From contig BDGG01000008.1 of NCBI GenBank assembly GCA_001949185.1, positions 865,648 through 929,647 of the forward strand: a stretch of 64,000 bases of DNA. The letters run 5' to 3'. The position numbers and the translations under genes are program-made. Shown here in pieces: positions 1 through 14,042 of this stretch. This DNA comes from Ramazzottius varieornatus. Its lineage: Eukaryota; Tardigrada; Eutardigrada; Parachela; Ramazzottiidae. Under the pieces are notes generated by a model. It made no database searches, had not been told where the DNA came from, and was given only the letters and a program-made list of their open reading frames with translations. Every line of letters starts with the position of its first letter. The stretch's first letter is position 1.

Positions 1-1862
<1,862 letters not shown>

Positions 1863-2015
1863 ATTCGACCTTCAGACGCGGATCCTTCGGGAAAGGAGAA
1901 ATCCTAAAAAATACGTGTGAAAAGGGAAAATAGGTTGCAATCGAGAAACTCGGAGGAGCGAGACCGTTCCAACGCGAAAGTAGATTTTCTCTGCCAGGAC
2001 GGCGTTTCGGTGCGG

Positions 2016-2025
2016 TTTATATAAA
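2016..2025 (-). promoter_or_regulatory. TATA box of HSP90
   Basis: The palindromic string TTTATATAAA lies about 155 bases upstream of the HSP90 start codon. The distance fits a 5' UTR interrupted by an intron (a TTTTTTAG acceptor is visible near 1905 on the minus strand). It is read as the HSP90 TATA box because the gene lies downstream on the minus strand. Confidence 0.6.
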
Positions 2026-2179
2026 GTTGCACTGGCAACGTATTGGAGTGTTCGGCCCGCCTCTGGACCAACCACATTCCACGAGTGGCTGGACCTACGA
2101 ATAAGGTAACAAAGAGATTGCGATAAGTCAAGCCGTTCAGCCAATGAAATTCGCGCAAGTGAGACGCGCTGCGCCTGTG

Positions 2180-2197
2180 GAACTTTCTCGAAAATTC
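2180..2197. promoter_or_regulatory. Perfect four-unit heat shock element between HSP90 and HSC70
   Basis: GAA-CT-TTC-TC-GAA-AA-TTC: four alternating nGAAn units with exact 5-bp spacing, the classic binding site of trimeric HSF1. It lies about 155 bp upstream of the HSP90 TATA box and about 680 bp from the HSC70 start codon. Heat induction of HSP90 is the obvious inference; whether HSC70 shares the element cannot be told. Confidence 0.8.
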
Positions 2198-2864
2198 TGG
2201 TCGTGCGGTCGATGATTCATCCACCGGCACATAAGATGAAGGGTGAAGAAAACCCCAAATTGAACCTGACACGCTAACCAATCACAGGGTGTCCACCTGG
2301 GGGCAACAGGACATGGCACGTAATAGTGAGCTGGACCCCAACGTTATTCCAGCAAAGGAACCGAAGGTGGACACGCCCACAAACTTGGTTTCTTCAGGTA
2401 ACGTTCATTTGTCGTCGCCCACCGGTAACGTACGTAGCAACTTCGTCCCATTTCGTCTCGCCGAATTTTATAACGCGACTTTTCCCCAGACGAGTTCCTC
2501 TTTCAGATTCATTTGCGAAATTTCTAGCTTTTGTGGCAGCTTGTTCCGGATTTTCGCGTGTGTCAAGAAAGACTGAAGGTGTTTGCAAATCTTCCCGGAT
2601 CTCCGTAGTGAACGAGAGTCTCAACAAACCTCTGTTTTAGTACAAAGGTAGCCATCGATTCGATCTCGGACATCGCAGAAAATGTTTCCTCCCGGAACCG
2701 AATTCAAAAGTTTCTGACAAAATTTTAGTTATGATTCCTGATTTTATGGTGATTAGTTTTATGGAACGAAAGTCAGAGATTGTGGAAGGTGCGCAGGAGT
2801 GAAGCGTGTTGGTTGGATATCAATTAATTCACCCAAATTTTTTCTTCGCAGATTTGTAGCGAAG

Positions 2865-5399
2865 ATGGCCAAAGCACCCGCTGTCGGAATCGATCTGGGA
2901 ACTACCTACAGTTGTGTGGGAGTCTTCCAGCACGGCAAGGTTGAGATCATCGCCAACGACCAGGGTAACCGAACAACGCCCAGCTATGTTGCGTTCACCG
3001 ATACTGAACGATTGATTGGAGATGCCGCCAAGGTAAGGAAACTTCTGGAAAGATCTGTAACGCTTGGATGGAAGTATTGAGAGATGAAGGCAATTCATTC
3101 CCTGTTGTCCTTTTTAGAATCAGGTAGCCATGAACCCAGTCAACACGGTCTTTGACGCCAAGCGACTGATTGGTCGTCGCTTCGACGATCCCAGTGTTCA
3201 GAGTGACATGAAGCACTGGCCCTTCAAAGTCATCAACGAAGCCACCAAGCCCAAGATCCAAGTCGAGTACAAGGGCGAAACCAAGAGCTTCTTCCCGGAA
3301 GAAATCTCCTCCATGGTGCTGATCAAGATGAAGGAGACTGCCGAAGCTTACCTGGGCAAGACCGTCACCAACGCCGTCGTCACCGTCCCAGCCTACTTCA
3401 ACGACTCCCAGCGTCAAGCCACCAAGGATGCCGGAGTCATTGCTGGCCTCAACGTTCTCCGCATCATCAACGAGCCCACGGCCGCTGCCATCGCTTACGG
3501 TCTCGATCAGAAGGTAAGAAATATCTCTAAGAGAAACTCGTTTGTTTTATCAAGTCGCGCTCTCTGATGGCTTAACTGCCGTTGAAGTGCTCCGGTTTAG
3601 TCGGGCAGTGGGAGAATGGATTGGGTTTGTGTTTTCTAGGTTGGTGGAGAACGCAACGTTTTGATCTTCGACTTGGGGGGCGGTACTTTCGATGTGTCTA
3701 TCCTGACCATTGAAGAAGGTATCTTCGAAGTCAAGTCGACCGCTGGAGACACCCATTTGGGTGGTGAAGACTTCGACAACCGAATGGTCACCCACTTCGT
3801 GCAGGAGTTCAAGCGAAAACACAAGAAGGACATCTCCGACAGCCCTCGGGCTCTCCGTCGTCTCCGAACAGCCTGCGAACGTGCCAAGCGAACCCTGTCG
3901 TCCAGCACCCAAGCCAGCATTGAGATTGACTCGCTCTTTGACGGCATCGACTTCTACACTTCCATCACCCGAGCTCGCTTTGAAGAACTGTGCGCTGACA
4001 TGTTCCGAAGTACCTTGGACCCCGTCGAGAAGGCCCTGAAGGACGCCAAGATGGACAAGAACCAGATCAACGAGATCGTCCTCGTCGGAGGATCCACCCG
4101 TATTCCCAAAGTCCAAAAACTCCTTCAGGTACGAGTAGTTATTTCAAATTCCCTTTTGCCTAATCAAGTGGCGCCTTTCTCCTTCCAGCTCGCGCACCTT
4201 TGTGCTGCAAACACAGTCATGGTGCGCGGGTGCAGTTAGGTGGTGCGCCGGTGTTGAAGTTTGGATTGACGGGACAAATTCAACTTCGGTTTGATGTTGT
4301 GTAGGATTGTTTCAACGGAAAGGAGCTGAACAAGTCGATCAACCCCGACGAAGCCGTGGCTTATGGAGCGGCAGTGCAAGCAGCTATCCTGTCTGGTGAC
4401 AAGTCGGAAGCGGTGCAAGATCTGCTGCTGTTGGACGTCGCTCCTCTGTCCATGGGTATCGAGACTGCCGGTGGTGTTATGACTGCCCTCATCAAACGGA
4501 ACACAACCATTCCCACCAAACAGACACAGACCTTCACTACATATTCAGACAACCAGCCTGGTGTCTTGATTCAAGTGTACGAAGGTGAACGTGCAATGAC
4601 CAAGGATAACGTAAGTGAAGTTTCGAAATTTCGAATTGCGAGTGAATGTGAGGGAGAACTGAAAAGTGACCTGTGGTCTTCTGTTGTAGAATCTACTGGG
4701 TAAGTTTGAGCTTGTGGGTCTTCCACCTGCACCTCGTGGAGTTCCTCAGATAGAAGTTACCTTTGACGTGGACGCCAACGGTATTCTTAACGTGTCGGCC
4801 GTCGACAAGAGCACAGGCAAGGAGAACAAGATCACCATTACCAACGACAAGGGTCGCCTGACCAAAGAACAGATCGAGAATATGGTCCGCGATGCCGAGA
4901 AGTACCGAGACGAAGACGAGAAGCAGCGCGACAAGATCTCTGCCCGCAACGCCCTGGAAAGCTACTGCTTCTCCATCAAACAGACTTTGGATGATGACAA
5001 GCTGAAAGACAAGGTCGATGCTGCTGATCGTCAGACCATAACGAGCAAGATTGAGGAGACCCAGAAGTGGATGGACGCAAATTCGGTAAGTCCTCTTTGA
5101 CGTTCCCTGGTCAAGTGGCGCGCTGTTGTAACCAAACTTCTGTTTCACGTGCGGGGATTAGTTGGGGAGATGTGTGACTGACTGTCTGGTTGCTTTTGTA
5201 GCTTGCAGAGAAGGAGGAATTTGAGCACAAGCAGAAGGAACTGGAGAAAATTTTCAACCCCATCATCACCAAGATCTACGGTGCTGGTGGAGCTCCTCCC
5301 GGAGCGGAAGGTGGTATGCCTGGCGGTTTCCCTGGTGGCATGCCTGGCGGTGCCGGCCATGGTGGCGCTGGTGGACCCACTATCGAAGAGGTCGATTAA
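2865..5399 (+). CDS. HSC70: Heat shock cognate 70 kDa protein, complete
   Basis: ATP-driven cytosolic/nuclear Hsp70 chaperone, 650 residues. Exons 2865-3032, 3118-3513, 3640-4128, 4305-4610, 4690-5085 and 5202-5399; every intron is in phase 0. Signatures: [15 protein letters not shown] near the N-terminus, the phosphate loop [13 protein letters not shown], the adenosine motif [17 protein letters not shown], a substrate-binding domain ([20 protein letters not shown]) and a Gly/Met/Pro-rich tail ending EEVD, which binds TPR co-chaperones. The start is [12 protein letters not shown]; an acceptor at 2850-2851 implies a 5' UTR intron. No ER signal or KDEL is present. Only a two-unit GAA/TTC pair is visible upstream, so constitutive expression is plausible. 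Introns 3 and 5 carry short fragments of the AAGTGGCGC repeat (near 4166 and 5111). Confidence 0.98.
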
Positions 5400-5614
5400 T
5401 ACCTTTTGATCTTTTTGGTGGCTAACTGTACTATGGTTGATCACTCTTTCTTTTTTCGTGAAGCTAGTGTTGGGCACTTTTCCGGAAGTGACCAGTCTAA
5501 TTTTTCTTTTTGAAGTCGTCATTTTCTTATCCTTTCGTTGTCAGCGCCAAATGCTTACGCTTTTAGCTGTATTTCTCCCAATTTGAAATGCTGCAAATTA
5601 TACTTTGAGGAAGT

Positions 5615-5620
5615 AATAAA
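5615..5620 (+). terminator. Poly(A) signal of HSC70
   Basis: AATAAA about 215 bases after the HSC70 stop codon, the first canonical poly(A) hexamer downstream. Confidence 0.6.
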
Positions 5621-5802
5621 GCGAAGGTGAGGAAAGAGTATATTGGTGTGCGAAGAATACATCTACGGTGAACTGAAAGCGAAGAGGGTAAATTCAACGG
5701 CGAGCCGAAGCGAACAAAAAAGTGCAGTGAGTGCGCAGATAATCAAGTAATCAGCCCAAGCTGGTTGATCCATAATTCGAGGAAGAGTGGCGCTTCTCCG
5801 CT

Positions 5803-8118
5803 TTATAGTGCGGTATTCTCCGGTGAATCTGAGCGGTGGTAGTTGATTGACACCCGACTAATGTGGCTTCCTGAGTCTTCCGGAAGACTCGGCGCCGAGG
5901 AAGAACTGGACGATATGGGCAGTGGTACTTTATTTAGGCTGTCGTTGTCAGCCGCTAGATCAAGCGTGCTCTCCTGCCACTCATAGTTTGCCGCACACGA
6001 GCTAGACGGTGGTTTCTTCCTGGTCAACGTTACAGGTAGCGGTGGAGAGAAAACAGGGTCGGTCATGCCATATGTGAAAGTGGGGATGGACCCGAACGAC
6101 GACCAGCCTGAGGTAATGTGGTACGGTCGAGTGAGGAACTGCGGGGTCTTCGGAACGTCGAACTCGCTGGGAGCGGACAGTGAGGGCGGTGGTTGCGCTG
6201 CTTTGACGACTGCACGTAATCGTCTTATGCGGATCCAACAGCAGACAAATATGATGCCGGCGATCAGGGAAATGGCCAAGAGGATGGCGAGAACTAGGAG
6301 TCCGATGGAGAGTCCGTCAAGATGGAAGAAGCCGGTTCTCTCGCATGTTGTAATACGCCGGATTTGCAGCCTGTAGTGGAGAAACTCCATAAGCTTGCTA
6401 GCATCCCGCTGGAGTTGGGGAAGTATTTCAGCGGCTGGAATGGCGAAACCCGGACTTTGCAAAACATAGAAGCCAAATTCCTCCCTACAAGAAAGGCAAC
6501 ATCCATAAACATGCTTCTCTGTGGTTGCATATCGCAGATGTTACAAGTAGTAATAACAATTATCGGTCTTCAGCAAGCAAAACGTCCCAGAGCTGATGGT
6601 CAAGTTAAGAAGATGAACCGTCAGTATTTAACACGATAGACGAGAATCAGTAACTCGGTCTCGGCGGGGTGCCTCGGTGTCTAGATTGTTACTGCCGGCT
6701 TTGATCAACTCATCCGAAGAATTATGGTCGGTGGCAGTAACTGTAAAAAGAGAAAATTGACCCCAATAGCCACTCTGTGTAGAGCCGTAGGTGAGGTCGC
6801 GACATAGTGGACGGTATGGGCGACTACAGATCGTTAAAATACGCAAACATCAAGACTGCGAAACTCTCCGACGACCACGCATGGCTTCCTCGTAGACTTC
6901 TCCTCAACGTTGGCCATATTTACTCGCTATTGAAGTGTAAAATGCAGTTCGAGAAAGAAGTGAGTGAGAAGTTTTCCGGACATCATAGCTAATCGGCTAA
7001 TTATTGATCGAATAAATTAACGTGTAGCTTATCAAAAGAAGGCTAGAAGCTAGACATGCTCCACTGAAATACTAATACGATTGTGACGGGACGAAAGGTG
7101 TTGTGACTGTTGTCTGATCATTTATCATCGTTACAGTACTTGAATGAGTTTCTGTAGACCGGTACATACAGCAGATACGAGCGCGGTAACTTTCCTCGAC
7201 CCACAAAATAATAAGATCCTATAGCAGTGCGGCGAACGAATTCAGCCAAATCATTTTTCCAAGTGGCGCACGTTTCCGGCCAGTAGCGCTAAGAACGTGC
7301 GCCACTTGGACAGCGATCTGGTTGAGTTTGCTTGCCGAGATCCTATAACTATGACGGACTTACCGGGAAGTTGCCTGTTTCGCCGTTGGGTACAGTCCGT
7401 GAGATTTGTACTCGGGAACCAGCAATAAGTTTCTTCCGTGCATGTCGACCGCGTTCCGAAGTTGGTGAAGCATGTCCAGTTCTTGTCTTTCCACACCTTC
7501 CGCCGCCAACCCGCCATCCTTAAGTACCATTCTCAAGCAATGCGTCTTATCCACCACTGGCAACTGCAAGACAATAACAGATCAAAACCAGGTAAGCTTC
7601 CCCTGTTCACCATGAAGGTTTGCTGAAGTTAAGGGTACCCGAATTTCTTCTCCGACTTCAATTCCGGTGTCGTTGAACACAACTGTAACTCTCATCCGGA
7701 AGACGCCGCCGAGGAACCTAGTTAAGGGTTCCTGCGATCTCAACGTATTCTCCGTGCTGTTGAAGGAAAAGACTGCCACATCTTCCGAATCTCCAGTTGA
7801 CCGCGAAATGAAATTAAGTGATGTAATCGTAAAGTCTGTTCCGGTTGGGAAGACACGCGATAAAGAGACAACAGTGCTGTTGATGGGAGTGTCAACGTCC
7901 ACGGGGATATCTGTATCTCCCAACCCAGTGGAGTACTCTGCAATCAGAATAACTGCGTAAGAGACTCTACAGATGAAATGTCCATAAGCACAACAATAAC
8001 AATAAAAATATGTGTCACAGCGCTCAGAAAATCATTAAGCGCAGCAAACATTACCTTGCGCCATCGATCGAAGGTAGTTATGACAGAACCCCATAATTAG
8101 GTATATGAGGGTCTTCAT
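5803..8118 (-). CDS. Single-pass membrane protein with a possible cadherin-like ectodomain
   Basis: Unrecognised. Model of four exons: 8118-8055 (signal peptide MKTLIYLIMGFC...), 7937-7639, 7563-7364 and 6484-5803, giving about 414 residues in one frame. The ectodomain starts EYSTGLGDTDIPVDVDTP and has the hydrophobic alternation of a cadherin-type beta sandwich with several N-x-S/T sites. A second region (LPVVDKTHCLRMVLKDGG...) recalls the membrane-proximal part of some protocadherins. A strong transmembrane segment (GLSIGLLVLAILLAISLIAG then FVCC) is followed by a basic stop-transfer and a Ser/Pro-rich cytoplasmic tail of about 150 residues. The donor of exon 2 (GTACCC) is weak, so a missed exon is possible. 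A full copy of the palindromic MITE lies in the intron before the TM exon. It could be the remnant or 3' part of a larger adhesion receptor; a sarcoglycan or dystroglycan match was considered but not found. Confidence 0.5.
7224..7337. repeat. Palindromic MITE, full copy with 10-bp direct repeats
   Basis: Arms read CGGCGAACGAATTCAGCC... and, on the reverse strand, CGGCAAGCAAACTCAACC.... They converge on TCCAAGTGGCGCACG and CGTGCGCCACTTGGA around a short loop. The 10-mer AGATCCTATA flanks it at 7214-7223 and 7338-7347, as expected of a target-site duplication. It lies in an intron of the 5803-8118 gene. Confidence 0.75.
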
Positions 8119-8493
8119 GATAGTTCCCTGCAGATGAGCGTATTACTCGCCAACCGAAGCCTTCAAAACTCCCAGTAAACTTTCTGGCGGGCTTTACAGT
8201 TCCACTTCCGGGTATAGGACTAATTGCAACAGCGCCATCAAATTCAAGCGAAGGTAGTTCGGCCAGAATATTTTGAAGACAAGTTAGATGACAGAATGCT
8301 CGATGGATGTTTTTCGAGATAATCAGTCGGAAATGGGCAGCGATAACTGGTCGAAATGGTAATTGATAAAGATTTGAACAATGTAGCGGTAAGCCGGAAC
8401 TGAACGTCTTGATGCTCTGCGCGTACCTGCCTACTGCTCCGATGTCGTGATAGGCACACCGTGGTCAGCAGCGATGAGCACGTCAAATGATTA

Positions 8494-8962
8494 TCAGGTC
8501 AACTGTTTTTTTCGCCTCAGCAGACAAAGTGCAACTATCTCTATGCTTGGTACAACGTTATGGCCATCGGTCTGAAACCAGAAGGAGCAGCATTCTTGTG
8601 ACTATTTTTCTCGAATAATGATCGAGAAAAGACTCACGTCAAACAGAGGCGTAGCACGTACGTGCGGACCGGTCCTTCTTCTGTCCATTGCCGGCAGCAT
8701 TCCATTCAACCGGACCATATCGAAATGTTGTAGAATCCGCCAAAGTCGCTACATCTCGTCGCGCTGTAAAGAACAGTTTATGAACCATGCAATCAATACA
8801 TTTGGGTTTACGCACAGTATATGAATGTCCGTTGGTCAATCTCTCGTAGAACTCGAAGGTTATTGTTAGTGTATGGTCCGCGCTTACCGCCCAAACCTGA
8901 TGTATGTGTTCGTACAAGAGCGCCCTAACTGCATGGAAATTTCGCGGAGTTTGCGCAGCCAT
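8494..8962 (-). CDS. Small unrecognised protein, three exons
   Basis: A tentative 87-residue model: exons 8962-8888, 8748-8638 and 8571-8494. It starts at a good Kozak context (AAAATGG) with MAAQTPRNFHAVRALLYEHI. Donors GTAAGC and GTGAGT and in-phase acceptors support the joins, and the second exon (RLWRILQHFDMVRLNGMLP) is open only when spliced this way. The protein is basic and helix-prone. I do not recognise a family. It lies between the membrane-protein gene and EMRE on the same strand. The last exon is short and the weakest part. Confidence 0.35.
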
Positions 8963-9449
8963 CTTCAGTTTTGGGTCCGCGAACCACGAAGCAAGAGAGA
9001 ACGACAATGTATGCCGAATCCAAAACGCTGATCTCGAAAATGGAAATAAAGCTTTCACGGGTACCTGCTCCATGCCTTATGACGGAAGCTTGGTCTAGTC
9101 TTTGATGAAGTGCCCTTGCGACACTCCTCATTTGCTCCACTTTCAACGATCGTACCCAGCAGCCAGCAGATTGCTACTGTCTTAGTACTGTGAGCGAATT
9201 ATCGAATCACGAAAAACCGTTTATCTCTCCCTGTAACCCACAAACACCTGCCAGTTAAATCTGTACAACATACTTGTAAATAAAATCTTGAGTACCGGTT
9301 AACTTGAAAGCTCGGTGGGACAGTATATAAAGGGGAAAAATTTGTGTTGAATCTTCCAGAAAAGGGTGAAAGAGAGGAACCTAAGACGCAGTAACTTTTC
9401 GCATTCCAGGCAACCGGAAAAGGTGTCAAACCTGGGCTTGCCGTAAATC

Positions 9450-9975
9450 TCAGTCGTCATCGTCAGGTATGAAGTATTCGTTCACCTCCATCAGTTCCGC
9501 AAACTTCTGACTCAGCCAGGCTCCGAAGAAGATGCCTCCACCACCGATCACGATAGCTGCACAGATGCTCCCGTATGGTGTTCGATGCTGATAGGAAGAT
9601 ATCTTTCGGAACTTTTCCCAGTCGTCCAGAGAGGATGGATTGCTGTGGACGACGCGACGGGGAACTGATACCACTGAAACAAAACACTCATAGCTCATAA
9701 GGCACTTCCGGTCGAGCAGAGCATTCAGCACGAAAGATACCTGCTGCGCGGCGCTCTACATTGCACAGGATTTGGTGGAAGGGATGAACAGCAGAGGTGT
9801 GGCTCGTTACACCGAGGTCCATGGCCTGCGTTGTCTCAAGAAAACAAGGTTCCGAACAAGCAACAGGCACGCATGGGTAGGTGTTCCACCGCTGATCGTA
9901 GGCTTGAAAGTTTCGCCGGATGCGTGTTCTTCGTCGAAGGAGATGGATCAGCTGTGCTATAATCGTGGAAGTCAT
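9450..9975 (-). CDS. SMDT1: EMRE, essential regulator of the mitochondrial calcium uniporter
   Basis: EMRE is a one-pass inner mitochondrial membrane protein that links the MCU pore to MICU1/2. Exons 9975-9741 and 9673-9450 give about 152 residues. The C-terminal half carries the family features: a short matrix segment, a Gly-rich membrane helix (ICAAIVIGGGGIFFGAWL), the stretch QKFAELMEVNEYFIP and a terminal run of four aspartates, comparable to the acidic tail of human EMRE. The N-terminus MTSTIIAQLIHLLRRRTRIR looks like a mitochondrial presequence. The protein is longer than human EMRE (107 residues) because of about 50 extra residues between presequence and core; part of exon 1 could be mis-modelled. 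The splice (CAGCAG|GTATCT to TTTGTTTCAG) removes 67 bases in phase. Confidence 0.8.
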
Positions 9976-10398
9976 GCTTCGGCTGCACAAGCATAGCAGA
10001 TTCGCATGTTGTCCAGTCGGACTCTTGACTCAAGATGGAAGTCCAGTGGAACAAAATCCATGGACCATGCCACCATGGGATCGAAACGTAAACAATCGGC
10101 CTGTCTAATCAACTCGAATGTATGTTGTCTCAATCAAGCGACGCAATTCGCCTTCGTTACTCGCTATGTGTCACTTCCGGTTCGAAGAGCCGAAAGTTTC
10201 ACGGGAGAACTTCGGCATCCTATGGTGGTACTTTTTTGTCAGAGTCTATGGTGGTACTTCTTGGTCACAGTCTGATTCAATCGCATGTGAAACGGCCAGA
10301 AGCACATGGGGCAGCTCGAAACTCTTCGCACTGTTCGACGGATGGACAGCTAGGATTTCTAGATATTTACAAGCATGAAAGAACCCAGAGTTTTCATC

Positions 10399-12413
10399 TC
10401 AGCGCTTACCAAGCAATCTGTCATTTAGGGTCAACATCAAGGCAGGTGCCCTTTCCTCACCATAGACCAGAGCGTAAGACCCGCATTGGGTTGCGCGGAC
10501 TAAAGTATTCGTTTTATCGCCAGCGTTCTTGTGAAGGGACTTCGGGGAGCTCGAAGAACCTCGTGGTGTTTCTGTACCGTTCAGTGTCCAAATTATAATG
10601 TTCCCTTCGCAGTCGACGGTAGTGATAGTCGCGGGATCCACATCCGACCACTTTACACTAACAACAGCCTTCTTCGAGGATAAAGACCATGTGGAGACTG
10701 GATGTTTCTTTTTGCGATCGTACAGGTTGACGGTTCCATCGTTCAGCCCGATGAGGTACAAATCAGGCTGCGGAAGTGAGAAGGCAAAACATTCCGAGGA
10801 CATCACGCAACCTAAACATTGTATGTTCTTTAAATCTTATTCGAAAGCCCTCGCAGTAGAATCATCCAACGGAAATCGAGTGTGTACCTGGAGAACTAAT
10901 ATCTGGACTGTTCTGGGATACTTGCAAACCTTCTCGGTGGAAGCGTACCAGCTGTCCAGAGTCGTAAGCAAGAACAAAGCAAGAGTCGTTCGTGTGGTCA
11001 GCAAAGAGTCCGCAAGCCATGCCTGGGATGGACTTGGATGCAAGACGTCTTATCCTGACGAGGATGAGCCGGCAGTTAGGCGTTGCACCTATGTGGAAAT
11101 CGCTCGTGCCGGTGGCTGACTTCCGTATGACATTCCATACAATAACTGCACCGGACTTATCCACTGATACTACTTCCGGTGGGCTCGAACCTACGATGAA
11201 AGAAAGACTGATCGATACCATCGCATACCTCTAGTATGAAGAATTACTTACTGATTCCACTATCCCGTTTAGGCAGAACTTTAATGTCTGCGACGCTCTC
11301 TTTATGATTTTCGTCCATTGCGGCGCAGGAATAAAAAGACGGTACTTCCTGGTCTTTCGCTCCGACATGAGATACTTCTGCAATCGGTTCTTGCGTTCCG
11401 TTCGCATGTACGTCCCCTTTCGTTGCTGGTCTCCTCAAACGTTGGAGGTTTTGACAGCTCAAGCTCCCGTCGCGATGTCCAACCACGATTACAGTCTCTT
11501 TCATGATGCACAGAGCAAACGCGCATGTTGGTACCTCGAAAGCAGGAACGAGGAACTGCGGCAAGCTAACGTTGTTGGGTCGCCAACCGGAAACAAATCC
11601 CCGAGACGTACTATTTGTAAAAGGCCCAGCGCAATCCAAAAGAATACTATGACAAAGCAAAAACAGGCTGGCATCAAGACCTTCCGATACAGCAACAGCG
11701 TTCTCTATCCGACAATCCGAGAACAGGAAGTCATGTTGAAACTGCTCTTCAACAACAATAACTCTATCGCTGCCCATCTCCACGGAATGCGAGACTTTTT
11801 CTTCATGGACCTCTTCGGACATCAGATCGTCCAACAGTGCGGAAGCTTTTTTCAAGAAGTCCATTAGCCCTGGAACATCCAGCGGCTTTCTGTTCAAAGT
11901 CTTCGACACGTCCTTTATGCCAGCGAAAGGTGCCGCCTGGACATGCTCGGAATCCATGGCCGAAGGCAAAGCAGGGTTCTGGGTCCATGCGGACCTCTCT
12001 TCAATGTCGTCGGTCTGGTTCTCCGCGTTCGACCGGAAGTCCGACGAATCACTGGCAACCTACCGTGGACACAATACAGCATCAGCATTGAGTCAAGAAT
12101 AAGATGACGACTACACAGACTACACAGAAATGTACATGGAATGAGCTTTACTGGACCTTATAGTTATGCCTTATTTGACGGAATGTGAAGCTGCAGTACT
12201 TACGGGAATTCCAGTGGATCTCTTCTGAGTGAACGAAAAGATAACTGCCCCACTAACAGTAGCGGCAACGTTATTGTCAGAGCTCGCGACAGATCGGTCG
12301 TCAACCACTGGATCAGATCTAACACAGTCCAAGATTACAGGCTTTTCTGGATAGACAGAAGCACGCGGAGTATTAGACGACAGAAAATCTTCAAAATCCT
12401 CGTCATAATTCAT
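10399..12413 (-). CDS. WD-repeat protein resembling dynein-2 intermediate chain 1 (WDR60)
   Basis: Four exons, 12413-12204, 12059-11252, 11190-10888 and 10811-10399, give about 577 residues in one frame. The N-terminus MNYDEDFEDFLSS matches the acidic Tyr/Asp/Phe motif of WDR60/DYNC2I1. Degenerate WD40 blades follow: VVSVDKSGAVIVWNVI, LYLIGLNDGTVNLYD and TTVDCEGNIIIWTLNG. In other animals WDR60 is part of the dynein-2 motor for retrograde intraflagellar transport. The protein is about half the length of human WDR60 (about 1066 residues), so exons may be missing or the family may have shortened. Exon 4 ends at an in-frame TGA directly after a possible donor (G|GTAAGC), so a further 3' exon cannot be excluded. 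WDR34 or another axonemal intermediate chain is the alternative. Confidence 0.55.
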
Positions 12414-14042
12414 CTTTAGAACGGAGACTCCTCAAAAGACTCCTGTCGCGATTTTGTAAACCAAACAGCTGTTAAAATATTCAGAATACGAATCAAAACG
12501 CAAAGAGTTAATGCCGTGAAAACATCAAAGGGAATAATTTAGACGAAACTGAACGTACAGGTAAACGCATTTTTCTGCAGGATGCGAAAATCGATTATGC
12601 TCTTCCCCAAGCTGAGTCAAGCTCGATCTCAGTCGTGGAGTTCAGATGCTATTCTTTAAAGCGTCTTTACACAGACCGGCTTATCCAGAGCAGTTATGTG
12701 ATAATCCGTGGGCATACCTTCACTCCTAGAAAATCCATAATCATGGCGCCTATATGAACAAACGAAAACTGTTATGAACGAGCTGAACACGGATAGCTGG
12801 AAGAACTAGCCGCGAAAGATCAACTCCATCGTTTTCGCTTTCACACATGCGTCCCGTATAGACAGATGAAACCGTCTAACCTCTTTCACGTGTATTACCG
12901 AACTCGGTCGAGAAAATAACAGTCCGCGTTCAACCCCTTCCTCCAATTGCATACCTGGATGTTTCGACTTTCGAGTCTTCTACACCAGGTGGCACATGGA
13001 CACTGCAGTATCTCTGCATATCCTTCACAGCAGTGACAGCCTTCCAAATGCGGTGCAAACATTTGACTGCAAAGAGAAAACAGCAAAATGTAGACCGCCA
13101 AGCACGCGGAACATTCAAAACGGAATCTCTCTCCATCTGACGCAGCGGCGAATTCATTTAGCATGAGTGTCCATATCAAAAGGTCATTTCGGTACCTCTT
13201 GAGTCTACTTCTCGTGCTCGAACAATCCACAAATCTGACAACGTCTCAAAAGCCGAACTCACCCTGCTTTATTTCACCCATGAATCTAGCTGCATGATGG
13301 TACGTCTGTCATTGGTTCCCGCATCCATCGAGGACAATCAGGCACTAGCGACAGCAGCGAGCGAAAAGGATAGGCATCGGCCCGGAACACCGGTTGTCGG
13401 TCCATCCACAGCTTGAATCACCATCGTGTATCCACTTCCTCGGCGTTCCCGGCGGCGATAACGTGACGCCAAAATAGACTAAATCCGTTGTGATGACTGA
13501 TGAGCATGCGCGGATCGGATCCAGACGCAGCGGTTGAATGGCAGCAGAACTTGGAAATCGGAAGACCGTCTGAGTCTGACAACCAAAACGAGATGCGAAA
13601 TAGCGAATGTTGGAAATTTTCGGTTGCGCAAGACTGGAGAAGGCGGAGTCGTTCCGAATTTCCAGCCAATGAAAAAACAGGCGATCAAATATCATCGCAA
13701 ATTCGACGTTGTTACTAGAAACGGCGAACCGTAATTAACACAGTGTGTTCTGCCGCCTGCCGGAAAGGAATTCTGAACGGAGTCTCTTTGCCATAAATTT
13801 GTTCAGAACTTCCGAAAATCGTCTAGTCTACTGTTGAGCGCATTTGTAGTCAAGTGTCTGTTTGCCACACTCAGGAACCATCATCAAAACTATCAGCCTT
13901 TTATCTGGTTGTTGATAACTTTTGAACAAGGAAGTTCGCTGAGATCAAGTAGACTTTCCAAGAACTTACACGAGTAAGTTCGACATATTTACCCAAACAA
14001 AGTTCTGTAAACATAAAGTACAGTACTTGCTAGCTGCTTGGT
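12414..14042. other. Region between WDR60-like gene and MED6; possible small minus-strand exons
   Basis: No gene can be defined with confidence. On the minus strand, 13071-12952 is bounded by TTTTCTCTTTGCAG and CAG|GTATGC and in one frame encodes a Cys-rich stretch (HLEGCHCCEGYAEILQCPC). An upstream open stretch reaches about 13230. No continuation or start is convincing. Opposed open frames at 13345-13734 look like chance. Confidence 0.3.

Noticed and set aside
3550-4116. 188-codon open frame antisense to HSC70 exon 3
   Set aside because: Long antisense frames opposite Hsp70 genes are a known by-product of their codon usage; the sense strand is a clear Hsp70 exon and the antisense translation has no recognisable features.
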